From Parasphingorhabdus cellanae (GTDB lineage Bacteria; Pseudomonadota; Alphaproteobacteria; Sphingomonadales; Sphingomonadaceae), in NCBI RefSeq assembly GCF_017498565.1, contig NZ_CP071794.1, positions 1,912,001 to 1,976,000 on the forward strand: a DNA stretch of 64,000 bases, given 5' to 3'. Under the pieces are notes generated by a model. That model was given only the letters and a program-made list of their open reading frames with translations, was not told the DNA's origin and ran no database searches. A program made the translations under genes and the position numbers. Shown piece after piece: positions 1 to 8,499 of the stretch. Position 1 is the first letter of the stretch. Each line of letters begins with the position of its first letter.

Positions 1-171
1 CACCAAATCACCGCTGCCAATTTGAGCCTGCCTGAGATCCGGATTTAAAGCCGTATCAAGCTCATCATACCAGGCAATCGCCATGCCGGTAATGGCAAGT
101 AGCATCAACCACCCGCCAATTAATATACCAAACCAGCGATGCCAGAATTTTAAGCCAGCGCGCCGTTGCAT
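1..171 (-). CDS. PepSY-associated membrane protein, N-terminal part
   Basis: The gene runs off the left edge, so only the first 57 residues are visible. They begin MQRRAGLKFWHRWFG, followed by a hydrophobic helix (about residues 15-33) and then a soluble stretch starting near WYDELD. This is the usual beginning of PepSY-associated transmembrane proteins of the PiuB/FoxB/FegB type, inner-membrane proteins thought to help release iron from siderophores. The start codon overlaps the stop of the upstream TonB receptor by one base (TGATG), which indicates translational coupling and a shared job in iron uptake. Two fuller PepSY genes lie further right in the window behind other receptors. The family call is inferred from the N-terminus and the context. 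Confidence 0.75.
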   Translation of the reverse strand, partial: MQRRAGLKFWHRWFGILIGGWLMLLAITGMAIAWYDELDTALNPDLRQAQIGSGDLV

Positions 172-2252
172 CAAAAACGATAAGAAGCCGTCAGACGGAA
201 GTTTCGTCCCGGTTCAGCCAGACCCGAGACAATTTCATAACCCGGGATGCCCGAGTAATCACCAACACTCGCATGCGCAATATATTGCTTGTCGAACAGA
301 TTATATACCGCAGCATTAAGCGACAGCCGGCCATCATCAAAAGGCTGCCAACGAGCGAAGAGATCAACTACGGTATAGCCCGGTTTATCAATCAGATCGG
401 TCGCTGGAACGAAACCGAGTTCGGCATCACGAAACAATACTTCAAGATCACGCACCGCTTCAAATCGTGTCAGGCTGGCTTCAAATCCCAGCGACGGGGA
501 CGGATCAAAGCTTGCCGTTAGGTTCCAATTGTCGCCCATTGTGTTGCCCAGCGCAATTTGTTCGTAGCCATTGATTCGATTGCCATTGATCCTTGAATCA
601 TAGTGATTGTAGAAACCGCTAATCCCGAACGGGCCGGTACGATAGGCTGCCCGCAATTCGATGCCCTCTGAGGTAAAGTCGCCAATATTCTCATAATAAA
701 CGCCGTCTTGCGGAAATGGTCCGCGATAGAGTTGATCCAGAATGACGTCCTTGATCTTCATGTCAAAATAGGCGGCAGAGGCGGTAAAACCATCGCGCTC
801 GAAGGCCGCTCCCACTTCGAAATTGCCAACGGTTTCGGGCTTTAAACCGGGTTGAAGAATATCACGTCCCGGCCTGTGTTCCAGCGTGAAAGCATCGCCA
901 ATTTCTTTGCCGCGAAACGCTTCTGCATAGCCAGCGTTCAGGGTCAGGCCCGGTAGAACTTCTAAATCGGCACCAATATTGAAAGAGAGACCATCGCTTT
1001 TCGTACCGGTATCATAGGTGACCACATCAAGATCATAGGCATCATAGCGAACGCCAAAGCTCAGCAATAGGGGATCAGCGATCTGCCAATGATCCTGCAA
1101 ATAGACGCCGAACAGGTCGCCTGTTTCCTCGAACCGACCAATATTGGGGTCCCAAGCCCATGGCTGCCACATGGCGGCATCGGCCAGATATTCGCTGGCT
1201 ACACTGTCAGAACGATGTTCTGCGCCGAATATAATGTCGTGGCCGGAAAATTGCGCCCGAAAACGGGCATCAAAACCATAGCTTTCAATGTCCGCACCAT
1301 AGAGCCCCCAACGGTCAGAGCGATCCAGTGTGAATTTTGCACGGGTCCAATATCCTATTGCTTCCAAGCTTATCACATCGCTGGAATCATATCCGTAATT
1401 ACCGATAATCGTTTGCCGCGTCGCTTCCGCTGGGAATAATGTATCACCAGCGAGTACGGGCCAATTGGGTCGCGCGCCAAATTCGCCTTCCTCATCGCGG
1501 TGTTCATAGCTTACTGAGAAACTATGGCCAGAGCCTATGTCGCCGCCGATTTTGACAAAACCAAGCTGCTGCTCCGCTGCGGTGCCGCGCAGATTATTCC
1601 CGTCACCATCTTTAAATTCATCACGGTCCGAATAGACATAGGAACCGACAATACCGACATCACCAATGAGCTTTGTATAGAGAGTGGCTGAAAGCTTGTA
1701 ACCGTCATTGGAGAACCAACCTGCCTTGACTATTCCTCCGAAATTACGACCAGGCTCCAGCAAATCCGATGCGTCACGCGTGCGAAACCGAAGCGCGCCG
1801 CCTATCGCACCGAAACCGGCCGTTGCCTCGCCGGCACCGGCTTGCAGTTCAACGGTTTCGAGCAATTCAGGTTCAATATTCACGCGGCCAATATGGTGGA
1901 ACAAGGTTCCACTTTGCGGCGCACCATCAATGGTTACATTGATTTGCGAGTCTTCAAGGCCGCGCACATATATCTTTTGCGCAATGCCAAGCGAGCCGCC
2001 AACCGAAACGGATGGAACCTTGCGGAATATATCTCTCAAGTCATTTGCCTGAAGAAAGTCGAGCTCCTCGCGATCAATTGCAACGCCAGTCAGTTTTCCG
2101 ACAACAACAATCTCATGCTCAATGCCGCCCCGTTCGCTTTGCTCTTGACTGGCGTCAGCTTTGTCAGTCCCATTCTCCTGAGCATGAACAGGGGAAATAG
2201 AAAGCGCTGCTGTTGAAACAGCGCAAAGGATAGCGAGCTTATGCCAGCGCAT
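171..2252 (-). CDS. TonB-dependent receptor (iron/siderophore type)
   Basis: A 693-residue outer-membrane receptor. A signal peptide (about residues 1-24, ending SPVHA) is followed by a TonB-box-like EIVVVG at 47-52. The plug domain comes next (about 55-160), with the motifs IYVRGLEDSQINVTIDGAP and GAIGGALRFRT, then a long beta-barrel. The last residues are LTASYRF, with the terminal Phe typical of barrels inserted by the BAM machinery. It would carry a ferric chelate across the outer membrane using TonB-ExbBD energy. A Fur-like box lies about 40 bases upstream, and the next gene in the operon is a PepSY protein, so an iron substrate is the best reading. The exact ligand (siderophore, heme or other) cannot be told from the sequence. 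Confidence 0.9.
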   Translation of the reverse strand: MRWHKLAILCAVSTAALSISPVHAQENGTDKADASQEQSERGGIEHEIVVVGKLTGVAIDREELDFLQANDLRDIFRKVPSVSVGGSLGIAQKIYVRGLEDSQINVTIDGAPQSGTLFHHIGRVNIEPELLETVELQAGAGEATAGFGAIGGALRFRTRDASDLLEPGRNFGGIVKAGWFSNDGYKLSATLYTKLIGDVGIVGSYVYSDRDEFKDGDGNNLRGTAAEQQLGFVKIGGDIGSGHSFSVSYEHRDEEGEFGARPNWPVLAGDTLFPAEATRQTIIGNYGYDSSDVISLEAIGYWTRAKFTLDRSDRWGLYGADIESYGFDARFRAQFSGHDIIFGAEHRSDSVASEYLADAAMWQPWAWDPNIGRFEETGDLFGVYLQDHWQIADPLLLSFGVRYDAYDLDVVTYDTGTKSDGLSFNIGADLEVLPGLTLNAGYAEAFRGKEIGDAFTLEHRPGRDILQPGLKPETVGNFEVGAAFERDGFTASAAYFDMKIKDVILDQLYRGPFPQDGVYYENIGDFTSEGIELRAAYRTGPFGISGFYNHYDSRINGNRINGYEQIALGNTMGDNWNLTASFDPSPSLGFEASLTRFEAVRDLEVLFRDAELGFVPATDLIDKPGYTVVDLFARWQPFDDGRLSLNAAVYNLFDKQYIAHASVGDYSGIPGYEIVSGLAEPGRNFRLTASYRF

Positions 2253-2293
2253 GATTGTGTCCTATTTTAGTTGCGAGGATCGGGTAGAGTTAA

Positions 2294-2315
2294 TTGATAA
2301 CGATTGTCAATAGCA
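2294..2315 (-). promoter_or_regulatory. Fur-like box upstream of the first TonB receptor
   Basis: The sequence TTGATAACGATTGTCAATAG reads as an imperfect 9-1-9 inverted repeat of the GATAATGAT type. It lies about 45 bases upstream of the receptor start on the minus strand, where Fur would block the promoter when iron is plentiful. This is motif recognition only; no binding was tested. Confidence 0.6.
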
Positions 2316-2580
2316 TAGTTTGCATATGGCCGATCAAGTCCAACTTCTCCGGCTCTAGTTCCTGTTTCGGGATATAGCCGTCATGTCATCAATGTCCGCT
2401 GTTGAATAAAAAACGGCACCAGAGCAGCGCGATCGCTGGCCGTTTCTATATTTCAGCAATGGGGCTGCAGCAAATTTGGAATCGTTTCAGGTCCTATTTT
2501 ATTTGCAAATATTTCAACTGCTAACATTGCTCGGATACATTTAGTTTGACAGAATATATCTCCATTCCTAGCTGTCTATA

Positions 2581-2603
2581 TGAGATTCATTCTCATTAGC
2601 ATT
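2581..2603 (+). promoter_or_regulatory. Fur-like box upstream of the 2636 operon
   Basis: TGAGATTCATTCTCATTAGC resembles the Fur hexamer array (GATTCATTCTCATTAGC against GATAATGATTCTCATTATC). It sits 33 bases upstream of the 2636 start, inside the likely promoter. The 383-base gap between the two divergent genes therefore contains one box per direction. The middle of the gap (about 2330-2560) shows nothing else that I recognise. Confidence 0.55.
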
Positions 2604-2635
2604 ATTGTTTTTCTAGGAAATATGGAGAATCTGTT

Positions 2636-3061
2636 ATGAAACAAAGTGCTTCCGAGTTTACCAAACTGCTGAGCAGCACGCCCTGTCTTCCCCACGTTCC
2701 CGAAGCGCAAGTTCGTATTGTAAGCGCCATGCGATACACCATTTTGGCGCATCGCCAGAACAAGGATATCGAAGGTTGCCTAGTTGCCCATTTCGGCACC
2801 CGAAAAGCAGCACGCCGGTTCGCCCATATCCTAGAGACAATGGGTGACATCTGGCCCGAACCAGTGATGATCCATGCGCCAAAATGTCCGCAAACAACCT
2901 ACGACGAAATGCTGCTGCTCGACCTGGTGACGTCCGTTATTCAGAAAGAGCCTGCTCATTTTCATGGGCTGCTCTGTGATATGATCCCGGAAAAAGACTG
3001 CGAGCGACTGCATATTGCCATCTCCCGATTCCTAAAACTGTTTCGTGAACAGACTGCATGA
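2636..3061 (+). CDS. Small conserved protein, paralogue of 4410-4832 (DUF6628-like, tentative)
   Basis: A 141-residue soluble protein without signal peptide or membrane segment. It is clearly paralogous to the 140-residue protein at 4410. Both carry a WPEPVM motif near the middle, a Cys about 6-7 residues later, a DE(M/R)L segment, and an LLC(D/E)M-type motif (GLLCDMIPE here, NMLCEMVDE there) before a C-terminal helix. From memory the pattern resembles small sphingomonad proteins grouped as DUF6628, which I could not verify. It is the first gene of an apparent operon running through an unknown protein, ferredoxin reductase, its paralogue and fur. A Fur-like box and a GGAG ribosome site precede it. 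An iron-starvation role is inferred; the biochemical function is unknown. Confidence 0.75.
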   Translation: MKQSASEFTKLLSSTPCLPHVPEAQVRIVSAMRYTILAHRQNKDIEGCLVAHFGTRKAARRFAHILETMGDIWPEPVMIHAPKCPQTTYDEMLLLDLVTSVIQKEPAHFHGLLCDMIPEKDCERLHIAISRFLKLFREQTA

Positions 3062-3109
3062 TCTCCACACAACTCAAACTGTCTTGCAACAATAGAGAAC
3101 CCATTGCTG

Positions 3110-3571
3110 ATGTATGAATATGTCGATCGTCCAATCCAGAAACTGGATTATCCCAGCCACTTTCTGGTCTGGAGCATGCGTCAATGGGTCTTTGTCAATA
3201 TACACAAAAGGTGCCCATGCTCGACGCTGGAGCCTGCATTTACGAAGTGGACAATGATTGAGGCCCTACCCGACTTTTCAATAGCAATGGCGCATTTGAA
3301 TGAGTCTGCTCAACAACAATTGGTGTTCGGTCAGCCAAATTGCGGCACCGTCCATGAGATTGAAGCCATCTTACTTGCCGTTCGTCGTGAAATATTTGCA
3401 GGCAATATCTCGAATGCACGAGGCATTGCGGAGAAACTGGTTATCGGCGAGGCAGTGGCGAGTTTCACTATCGCCCTCCAGCGCTATTGCGATCATGTTG
3501 CTGGATCACCTCTCAGTCTGGCACATCTTCCAATCAATACCGAACCGCATCACGTCAGTAAAAAATCATGA
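3110..3571 (+). CDS. Conserved protein of unknown function in the iron operon
   Basis: About 153 residues starting MYEYVDRPIQ, with the ATG at 3110. A TTG two codons upstream is also possible, and neither has a strong ribosome site. No signal peptide is seen. The N-terminal part contains FLVWSMRQWV, a cluster of aromatic residues, and Cys residues in KRCPCS. The C-terminal half is helical. I do not recognise the family. It begins 48 bases after the 2636 gene, and its stop overlaps the start of the ferredoxin reductase (ATGA). It is therefore probably co-translated with that enzyme and may work with it in iron metabolism, which is inference from context only. Confidence 0.7.
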   Translation: MYEYVDRPIQKLDYPSHFLVWSMRQWVFVNIHKRCPCSTLEPAFTKWTMIEALPDFSIAMAHLNESAQQQLVFGQPNCGTVHEIEAILLAVRREIFAGNISNARGIAEKLVIGEAVASFTIALQRYCDHVAGSPLSLAHLPINTEPHHVSKKS

Positions 3572-4383
3572 ACATGGAAGTTCGGCCGCCTTCCCGGATA
3601 CCGGATGCAAAGGCGTTCCGCACGGTTGAAGTCATCCGCGTCAAGCATCGGCACGAACATCTTTTCAGCTTTAGCGTGACGCGTCCGGAGAGTTTCCGGT
3701 TTCGGTCTGGCGAGTTCACAATGCTGGGAATGCAAATCGAAGACAAACCGCTAATGCGCGCCTATTCCATTGCCAGTCCGGCCTATGCCGACGAGATCGA
3801 ATTCCTGTCCGTAAAAGTCCCTGATGGTCCGCCAACCTCCCAACTCCAGCGGATCAGGACCGGCGATCAGTTGTATCTCGGGCGTAAGCCTACTGGTACG
3901 CTGGTCGCCGACGCCTTGCTACCGGGACGACGATTGTTTCTTTTGGCCACTGGTACTGGACTGGCTCCATTTCTTAGCATTATTCGGGACCCGGAGATAT
4001 ATGAAGCCTACAGCCAGATCATCTTGGTTCACAGCGTTCGGCATGTCGAAGAATTAGCGTTTCGAAATGAGCTCGAAGCGAAACTAGCGGGCGACCCACT
4101 TGTTCAAGATCAGGCCCTTATCCAGTTCCACTATGTTCCGACGGTAACGCGTGAAGCGTTTCGGACAACCGGCCGGATCCAGCAGCTGATCGGGTCAGAG
4201 GAAATATTCAGCCACCCTGTTATCGGTCCAAACTGTTTCGACCCCGAACAGGACCGCATCATGCTGTGCGGTAGCATGGAGATGATCAAACAATTTTCTG
4301 ACTATTTTGAATCGCTGGAGTTCACAGAAGGATCCAATGCCGCACCGGGTCAGTTCGTTATTGAGCGCGCGTTTGTGGGCTAA
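3568..4383 (+). CDS. fpr: Ferredoxin--NADP(+) reductase
   Basis: A 271-residue FAD/NADP oxidoreductase that moves electrons between NADPH and ferredoxin or flavodoxin in the cytoplasm. The FAD-binding motif RAYSIAS is at residues 64-70, the NADP-binding loop GTGLAPF at 129-135, and a second nucleotide-site motif LCGSMEM near residue 233. The protein ends in an aromatic-containing AFVG tail, as in the bacterial subclass of Fpr. Length and motif order match the family. Its ATG overlaps the preceding stop (ATGA). Its place in a Fur-boxed operon suggests it supplies electrons for iron release or Fe-S repair under low iron. A partner ferredoxin is not in the window. Confidence 0.93.
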   Translation: MNMEVRPPSRIPDAKAFRTVEVIRVKHRHEHLFSFSVTRPESFRFRSGEFTMLGMQIEDKPLMRAYSIASPAYADEIEFLSVKVPDGPPTSQLQRIRTGDQLYLGRKPTGTLVADALLPGRRLFLLATGTGLAPFLSIIRDPEIYEAYSQIILVHSVRHVEELAFRNELEAKLAGDPLVQDQALIQFHYVPTVTREAFRTTGRIQQLIGSEEIFSHPVIGPNCFDPEQDRIMLCGSMEMIKQFSDYFESLEFTEGSNAAPGQFVIERAFVG

Positions 4384-4409
4384 AGCAACCATCAGATCGG
4401 AGAAAATGC

Positions 4410-4832
4410 ATGTACAATGTGAACGCATTATTGAACGACGATCAAAGGACGGCCGACTATCATCCGGCCAATCAACGCATTATTCTCGCCTTGCGAACGG
4501 CGGTCATGCAAACCCACAATAGGCAAGACGCGGTGGCATCCATGGCCAGTATTCTTGGATCGGCCAGGGCGGCTAGCGCACTGGTCCATGTTCTCCGGAT
4601 GATCGGTGAATATTGGCCGGAGCCGGTTATGGTTCAACCGCCCTGCTGCCAAATGGTCAGCATGGATGAGAGACTTGTGATCGGCCTGATCACTGCTGCG
4701 GTTCAAGATAACCGTCCAGGCTATGACAACATGCTTTGCGAGATGGTCGATGAAGATGTCCGCGATCATATCTACAACGCCATTCAGGCATTTATCGGCC
4801 CCTATATTGTCGCCCGGATAACATCGCACTGA
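4410..4832 (+). CDS. Small conserved protein, paralogue of 2636-3061 (DUF6628-like, tentative)
   Basis: A 140-residue soluble protein with the same plan as the 2636 product: an N-terminal helical half, WPEPVM, then PPCC, a DERLVIGLI helix, an MLCEMVDED segment and a C-terminal helix. The Cys pair in PPCC and the single Cys in the LCEM motif could be metal- or cluster-related, but this is a guess. It starts 26 bases after fpr with a GGAGA ribosome site and lies 74 bases before fur. Two paralogues flanking a ferredoxin reductase in one transcription unit suggest either a heteromeric pair or specialised copies. The function is unknown. Confidence 0.75.
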   Translation: MYNVNALLNDDQRTADYHPANQRIILALRTAVMQTHNRQDAVASMASILGSARAASALVHVLRMIGEYWPEPVMVQPPCCQMVSMDERLVIGLITAAVQDNRPGYDNMLCEMVDEDVRDHIYNAIQAFIGPYIVARITSH

Positions 4833-4906
4833 TAACCGACACGGCACTTGGGGCGAATGCCCCGCGCAAGCGGGTCAGATAGTCTGAACATCAGAGGGGA
4901 GAGATT

Positions 4907-5329
4907 ATGGAAACGAAGATAGATATTGCAGCTTTATGCGCGAAACGCGGCCTGCGCCTTACGGCACAGCGCCAAGCCGTTGTTGAGGTCATTTCAAGCA
5001 GCGACGATCATCCCAGCGTGGAAACCATCCACCAAAGAGCAACGGTAGCCGATTCCAAAATCGCTGTCGCAACAGTTTATAGAACGGTCCGCCTTCTTGA
5101 AGAAGCAGGACTTTTGCAGCGCCATGACTTTGGCGATGGCAGCGCACGGTTTGAGATTAATCAGGATACGCATCATGACCATCTCATCGATGTCCAAACC
5201 GGAAAAGTGGTTGAGTTTTTAGATCCAGAGCTAGAACAGCTTCAAAAGAGAATTGCCGAGAAGCTAGGCTTTAAGCTGGTCGACCATCGGATGGAATTAT
5301 ATGGGGTTGCGCTCGATAAAAGCGATTGA
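4907..5329 (+). CDS. fur: Fur-family ferric uptake regulator
   Basis: A 140-residue metal-dependent repressor. The winged helix covers about residues 1-80 (recognition segment ATVYRTVRLLEEAGLL), and the dimerisation/metal region begins with HHDHL at 89-93. The CxxC zinc knuckle found in E. coli Fur is absent (LIDVQTG in its place), as in many alphaproteobacterial Fur/Mur proteins, so the metal preferred (iron or manganese) is open. A strong GGGGAGAG ribosome site precedes the ATG. It closes the operon that starts behind the Fur-like box at 2581, so it may regulate itself as well as the flanking receptors. Zur or PerR is less likely given the context. Confidence 0.9.
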   Translation: METKIDIAALCAKRGLRLTAQRQAVVEVISSSDDHPSVETIHQRATVADSKIAVATVYRTVRLLEEAGLLQRHDFGDGSARFEINQDTHHDHLIDVQTGKVVEFLDPELEQLQKRIAEKLGFKLVDHRMELYGVALDKSD

Positions 5330-5614
5330 AACGGATTTCAATTCTACTCCGCTTTAACAGTTCGATCCTTCTCTGAATATCAGCAAAACTCTCTCCACGC
5401 TTCTAATGTCTGCTTTGGCCGCAAAAGCGAACATTGTGGGACAACGGTTTTTCCGGTTAGCGAGCAGTCCGTTCTGTGCGCTTAACTTCTATCAAGGCAA
5501 TTTCGACAAGTTCTACTATTGGCCACAAGCTGATACTCAATTGGAATGTGAGACAATTTTCCCAAACTAAATGATTGGTGATAACGAGATTGACCGCTGA
5601 CTCAGCAGTCATTA

Positions 5615-5641
5615 ATGAGAATGATTATCAGAATCATTATC
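5615..5641 (+). promoter_or_regulatory. Strong Fur box before the second TonB receptor
   Basis: The bases 5615-5641 include GAGAATGATTATCAGAATCA, which continues into TTATCG. They form overlapping GATAAT-type hexamers and the best Fur-box match in the window. The box lies about 30 bases upstream of the receptor ATG at 5672. The rest of the 342-base gap (5330-5600) holds only a small TTGAAA/TTTCAA hairpin at the end of fur and nothing else that I recognise. Confidence 0.75.
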
Positions 5642-5671
5642 GTACGATTCTCAGGTTAGGGGTAGAGTTTC

Positions 5672-7918
5672 ATGAAAAAATCTTTCTTGTTTGGATCTTC
5701 AGCAGCCATGTTGATCTGTACGCCTTGTTTAGCGCAAGAATCCTTGCCGCTTGATGAGGCAGATGGGCAAAATAGGGAAATTGTTGTTACGGCCCAAAAA
5801 ATCGAGAGGTCACTTCAGGATACCAAGGAAAGTATCGCTGTTGTCACTAGCGATACCATCGAGGCTCAAAATCTGCTTGATATTGAGGATGTCTTGAACC
5901 TGACAGCAAACGCGTTTGAATTTGCTGGCGGAGAGAATTTCGGCATCCGCGGCGTAACCCAGAATTCCGCTTCGACAGGTGGTGGTAGTGGTGAACTAGC
6001 CAGTCTTTATGTGGATGGTGTGGCATTGACCGGATTTGCCACCCGGTTCCTGCCAAAAGACCTCTGGGATGTTTCCAGCGTAGAGGTTCTACGTGGACCA
6101 CAATCCACTAATGTAGGGCGTAATGCATTGGTGGGCGCGCTTGTGGTGACGACATCTCGCGCCAACCCTGATCAATTTGAAGCGGCTGCACGCCTAGAAT
6201 ATGGCAATTATAACAAATTATCGACATCGGCCCTTATCAACGTGCCGCTTGGTGATAATGCCGCTTTTCGCTTGTCTGGTGAATATGAAGAAACGGATGG
6301 TTTCATAACAAATATCACTATTCCAGTTGAAAATTTCGATGCCCGTGAAAATGTAAATCTGCGCGGGAAGTTGTTTTTTGAACCCGCCGATGGTCTGACC
6401 ATTGATGTCACCGGCCAATATGCGCGGACGGAGCGCGGCCAAGACATTTTTCGGGGTGATTTACAGCCTGACAACAGCCGCGTCAGCACTGCCAACTTGA
6501 GGGCTTTTGAAGAATATGAAGGTTATACGGCTTCGCTCGACATCAACTATGATCTCAGTGAGAATTGGGCGATAAGGTCCGTAACTGCTTATCTTGAAGG
6601 CGATTATGAACGGTTCGATGATGATGACGAAGGGCCGGAGGGCGGCAATGCCAATCGCGGTCGTATCGCAAGCGACCAAAACTGGTCACAGGAAGTCCGC
6701 TTCACTTACCAATCAGACCGGCTCAATGGGGTTTTTGGCGGCTATTATACTGAAGTAAAAATCGATAATTTGACACAGGGCTTGGTCAATATTTTGCCCT
6801 CGCAAGTCGGTGTTCCAGCCGCTCTGCTGCCTTTCTATCCCGCCCTGATCGAGGTGCAGGCCGATGTCCCGTTTGAAGGGGACACGCGCAACTATGCCTT
6901 CTTTACGGAATGGGATTTTGAATTTACCGATAATTGGATTGTATCTGGCGGCTTGCGCTATGAAAATGAACGCCAGAATAATCTATCTAACACCAATAAT
7001 AGCCTTGCGCCTGGCAGCGAACTGCCCGACCCTGCAGCAGCGGGAGCATTGGCTGATATGTTGCAACCGGGCTCTGGGCCCTTTGTTCAGGCAGGTGTGA
7101 CGCAGATAAACGCGAGGCTGGCAGCTCAGCTCGCGCCGACCAATTTTCCAGCGACAGTCACAACCTATGACGCGCTCTTGCCGCAATTCGGTCTGACCCA
7201 TAGGGTAAGTGATGCGGTCTCAGTTAGCGCTTTTTACAAGCGCGGTTATCGTGCAGGCGGCAGTGAAGTGAACCTTGCAGGCGTGCAAAGTGATTTCGAT
7301 CCAGAATTTCTCGACAATTTTGAACTATCGCTGCGCTCGGAATTGATTCCAAACCAGCTCTTTCTCAATGCCAATATATATTATGGCGATTGGAGCAGCC
7401 AGCAAGTCACGATCTGCCAAAATGGCAGCGTAACCAATTGCACTGTCGAAAACGCTGGCGAGTCTGAAATTTACGGCGGAGAGCTGGAACTCAGCTACCG
7501 GCCAAGCAAGCGGACAACATTATTTGCAAACCTTGGTGTTTCGAAAACCAAATTTACCAATTTTATAAGCGGCACTGAGGGAGATTTGACCGGAAACATT
7601 TTTGCGTTTTCTCCTGATTTCAACATTTCTTTTGGCGGCAGACATTTCTTCACAGATAATTTCTACCTTGCTGGCAATGTCAGCCATCAAAGCGATAGCT
7701 TTTCGTCGGTACAGAATGATGTATCCCTCGATGATCGCACCTTAGTTGATTTATCCGCTGGATATGACGCGGATCGCTTTGGAATCAAGCTGTACGTCTC
7801 CAACCTATTCGACAAAGACTATCTCACCAATGATGGGCGCAATGGCTTGACCGACGCTCGCTTTGTTCGGCTCGGCGCTCCGCGCGAATATGGCTTGGTG
7901 CTCACTGCACGATATTGA
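5672..7918 (+). CDS. TonB-dependent receptor, triad A
   Basis: A 748-residue outer-membrane receptor. The signal peptide is residues 1-21 (TPCLA|QE), a TonB box REIVVTAQ lies near 34, and the plug carries GIRGVTQNS, YVDGVAL and VEVLRGPQST. The beta-barrel ends REYGLVLTARY with an aromatic terminus. The VSNLFDKDYL motif near the end is typical of siderophore-type receptors. A strong Fur box lies directly upstream. The gene opens a triad with a small membrane protein (start overlapping its stop) and a PepSY protein. It is paralogous to the receptor at 19552: both share the plug order (I)VVT(A/G)QK, IRGV, L(W)DV..VEV.RGPQST. The substrate is probably a ferric siderophore; its identity is unknown. 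Confidence 0.92.
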   Translation: MKKSFLFGSSAAMLICTPCLAQESLPLDEADGQNREIVVTAQKIERSLQDTKESIAVVTSDTIEAQNLLDIEDVLNLTANAFEFAGGENFGIRGVTQNSASTGGGSGELASLYVDGVALTGFATRFLPKDLWDVSSVEVLRGPQSTNVGRNALVGALVVTTSRANPDQFEAAARLEYGNYNKLSTSALINVPLGDNAAFRLSGEYEETDGFITNITIPVENFDARENVNLRGKLFFEPADGLTIDVTGQYARTERGQDIFRGDLQPDNSRVSTANLRAFEEYEGYTASLDINYDLSENWAIRSVTAYLEGDYERFDDDDEGPEGGNANRGRIASDQNWSQEVRFTYQSDRLNGVFGGYYTEVKIDNLTQGLVNILPSQVGVPAALLPFYPALIEVQADVPFEGDTRNYAFFTEWDFEFTDNWIVSGGLRYENERQNNLSNTNNSLAPGSELPDPAAAGALADMLQPGSGPFVQAGVTQINARLAAQLAPTNFPATVTTYDALLPQFGLTHRVSDAVSVSAFYKRGYRAGGSEVNLAGVQSDFDPEFLDNFELSLRSELIPNQLFLNANIYYGDWSSQQVTICQNGSVTNCTVENAGESEIYGGELELSYRPSKRTTLFANLGVSKTKFTNFISGTEGDLTGNIFAFSPDFNISFGGRHFFTDNFYLAGNVSHQSDSFSSVQNDVSLDDRTLVDLSAGYDADRFGIKLYVSNLFDKDYLTNDGRNGLTDARFVRLGAPREYGLVLTARY

Positions 7919-8499
7919 GAGGCAGACATTATGGTTTTTTACGTCTGTACCGTCCAATGCTAATTATGACCGGGTTAATCGTTCAACTCATCGGCATATG
8001 GGTGCTGCGATATGCTCAGACCCATAGGAAAAATGCGGTCGCTGTCGGAGGTTGGGGCCTACTATTGGCGTCCACTTGGGTGATGGGTGTAGCATTGGGA
8101 GCAGAACTTGGAGTAGTCTGGTCACTGACCACGATTTCCGTTGCGGCCTATATTCTCATTCTAAACCCGTTCTTTACAGCAAAAATCATTGGTCATAACC
8201 GGGTTCCCAGAAACGGAAGGCGCATGCCCGCAGCGCCAAGTGGTTCGAAGAGGCGGCTTACTTTGAGATTGCTCTCAGCTGGCCCGCTCTATTTAATTGC
8301 CGCTCTAGGTCTAAGCCTGTTGATTGCAACAAAGCCTTGGACAACTGAGCTGACGCGATTGTTTGTCGGCGGACTGTCTTCGCCTTTCTTCTGGTCAGTC
8401 GGCGCATTGCACGCAACGGTCGATCCTAATTTATGGCGGATATTCTGGATGCCCATATTCCTATCGCTTGCCTCCTTCGGGATATTTTATCTATCATGA
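7915..8499 (+). CDS. Small multispanning membrane protein of the receptor/PepSY triad A
   Basis: About 194 residues with four or five hydrophobic helices: near 15-30, 45-62, 68-85, 120-140 and 170-192, separated by a basic loop around residues 95-115. The TTG at 7915 overlaps the receptor stop (TTGA) and gives a positively charged N-terminus. The first in-frame ATG is at 7957, and the paralogue at 21715 aligns best from there, so the true start is uncertain. I do not recognise a named domain. Its position between a Fur-boxed receptor and a PepSY protein is repeated in triad B, which argues that the three act together in iron-chelate import or reduction at the inner membrane. Confidence 0.75.
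   Translation: MRGRHYGFLRLYRPMLIMTGLIVQLIGIWVLRYAQTHRKNAVAVGGWGLLLASTWVMGVALGAELGVVWSLTTISVAAYILILNPFFTAKIIGHNRVPRNGRRMPAAPSGSKRRLTLRLLSAGPLYLIAALGLSLLIATKPWTTELTRLFVGGLSSPFFWSVGALHATVDPNLWRIFWMPIFLSLASFGIFYLS

Noticed and set aside
5326..5341. TTGAAA-CGGA-TTTCAA hairpin at the end of fur as a terminator
   Set aside because: The six-base AT-rich stem overlaps the stop codon and has no T-run, so it is too weak to call.
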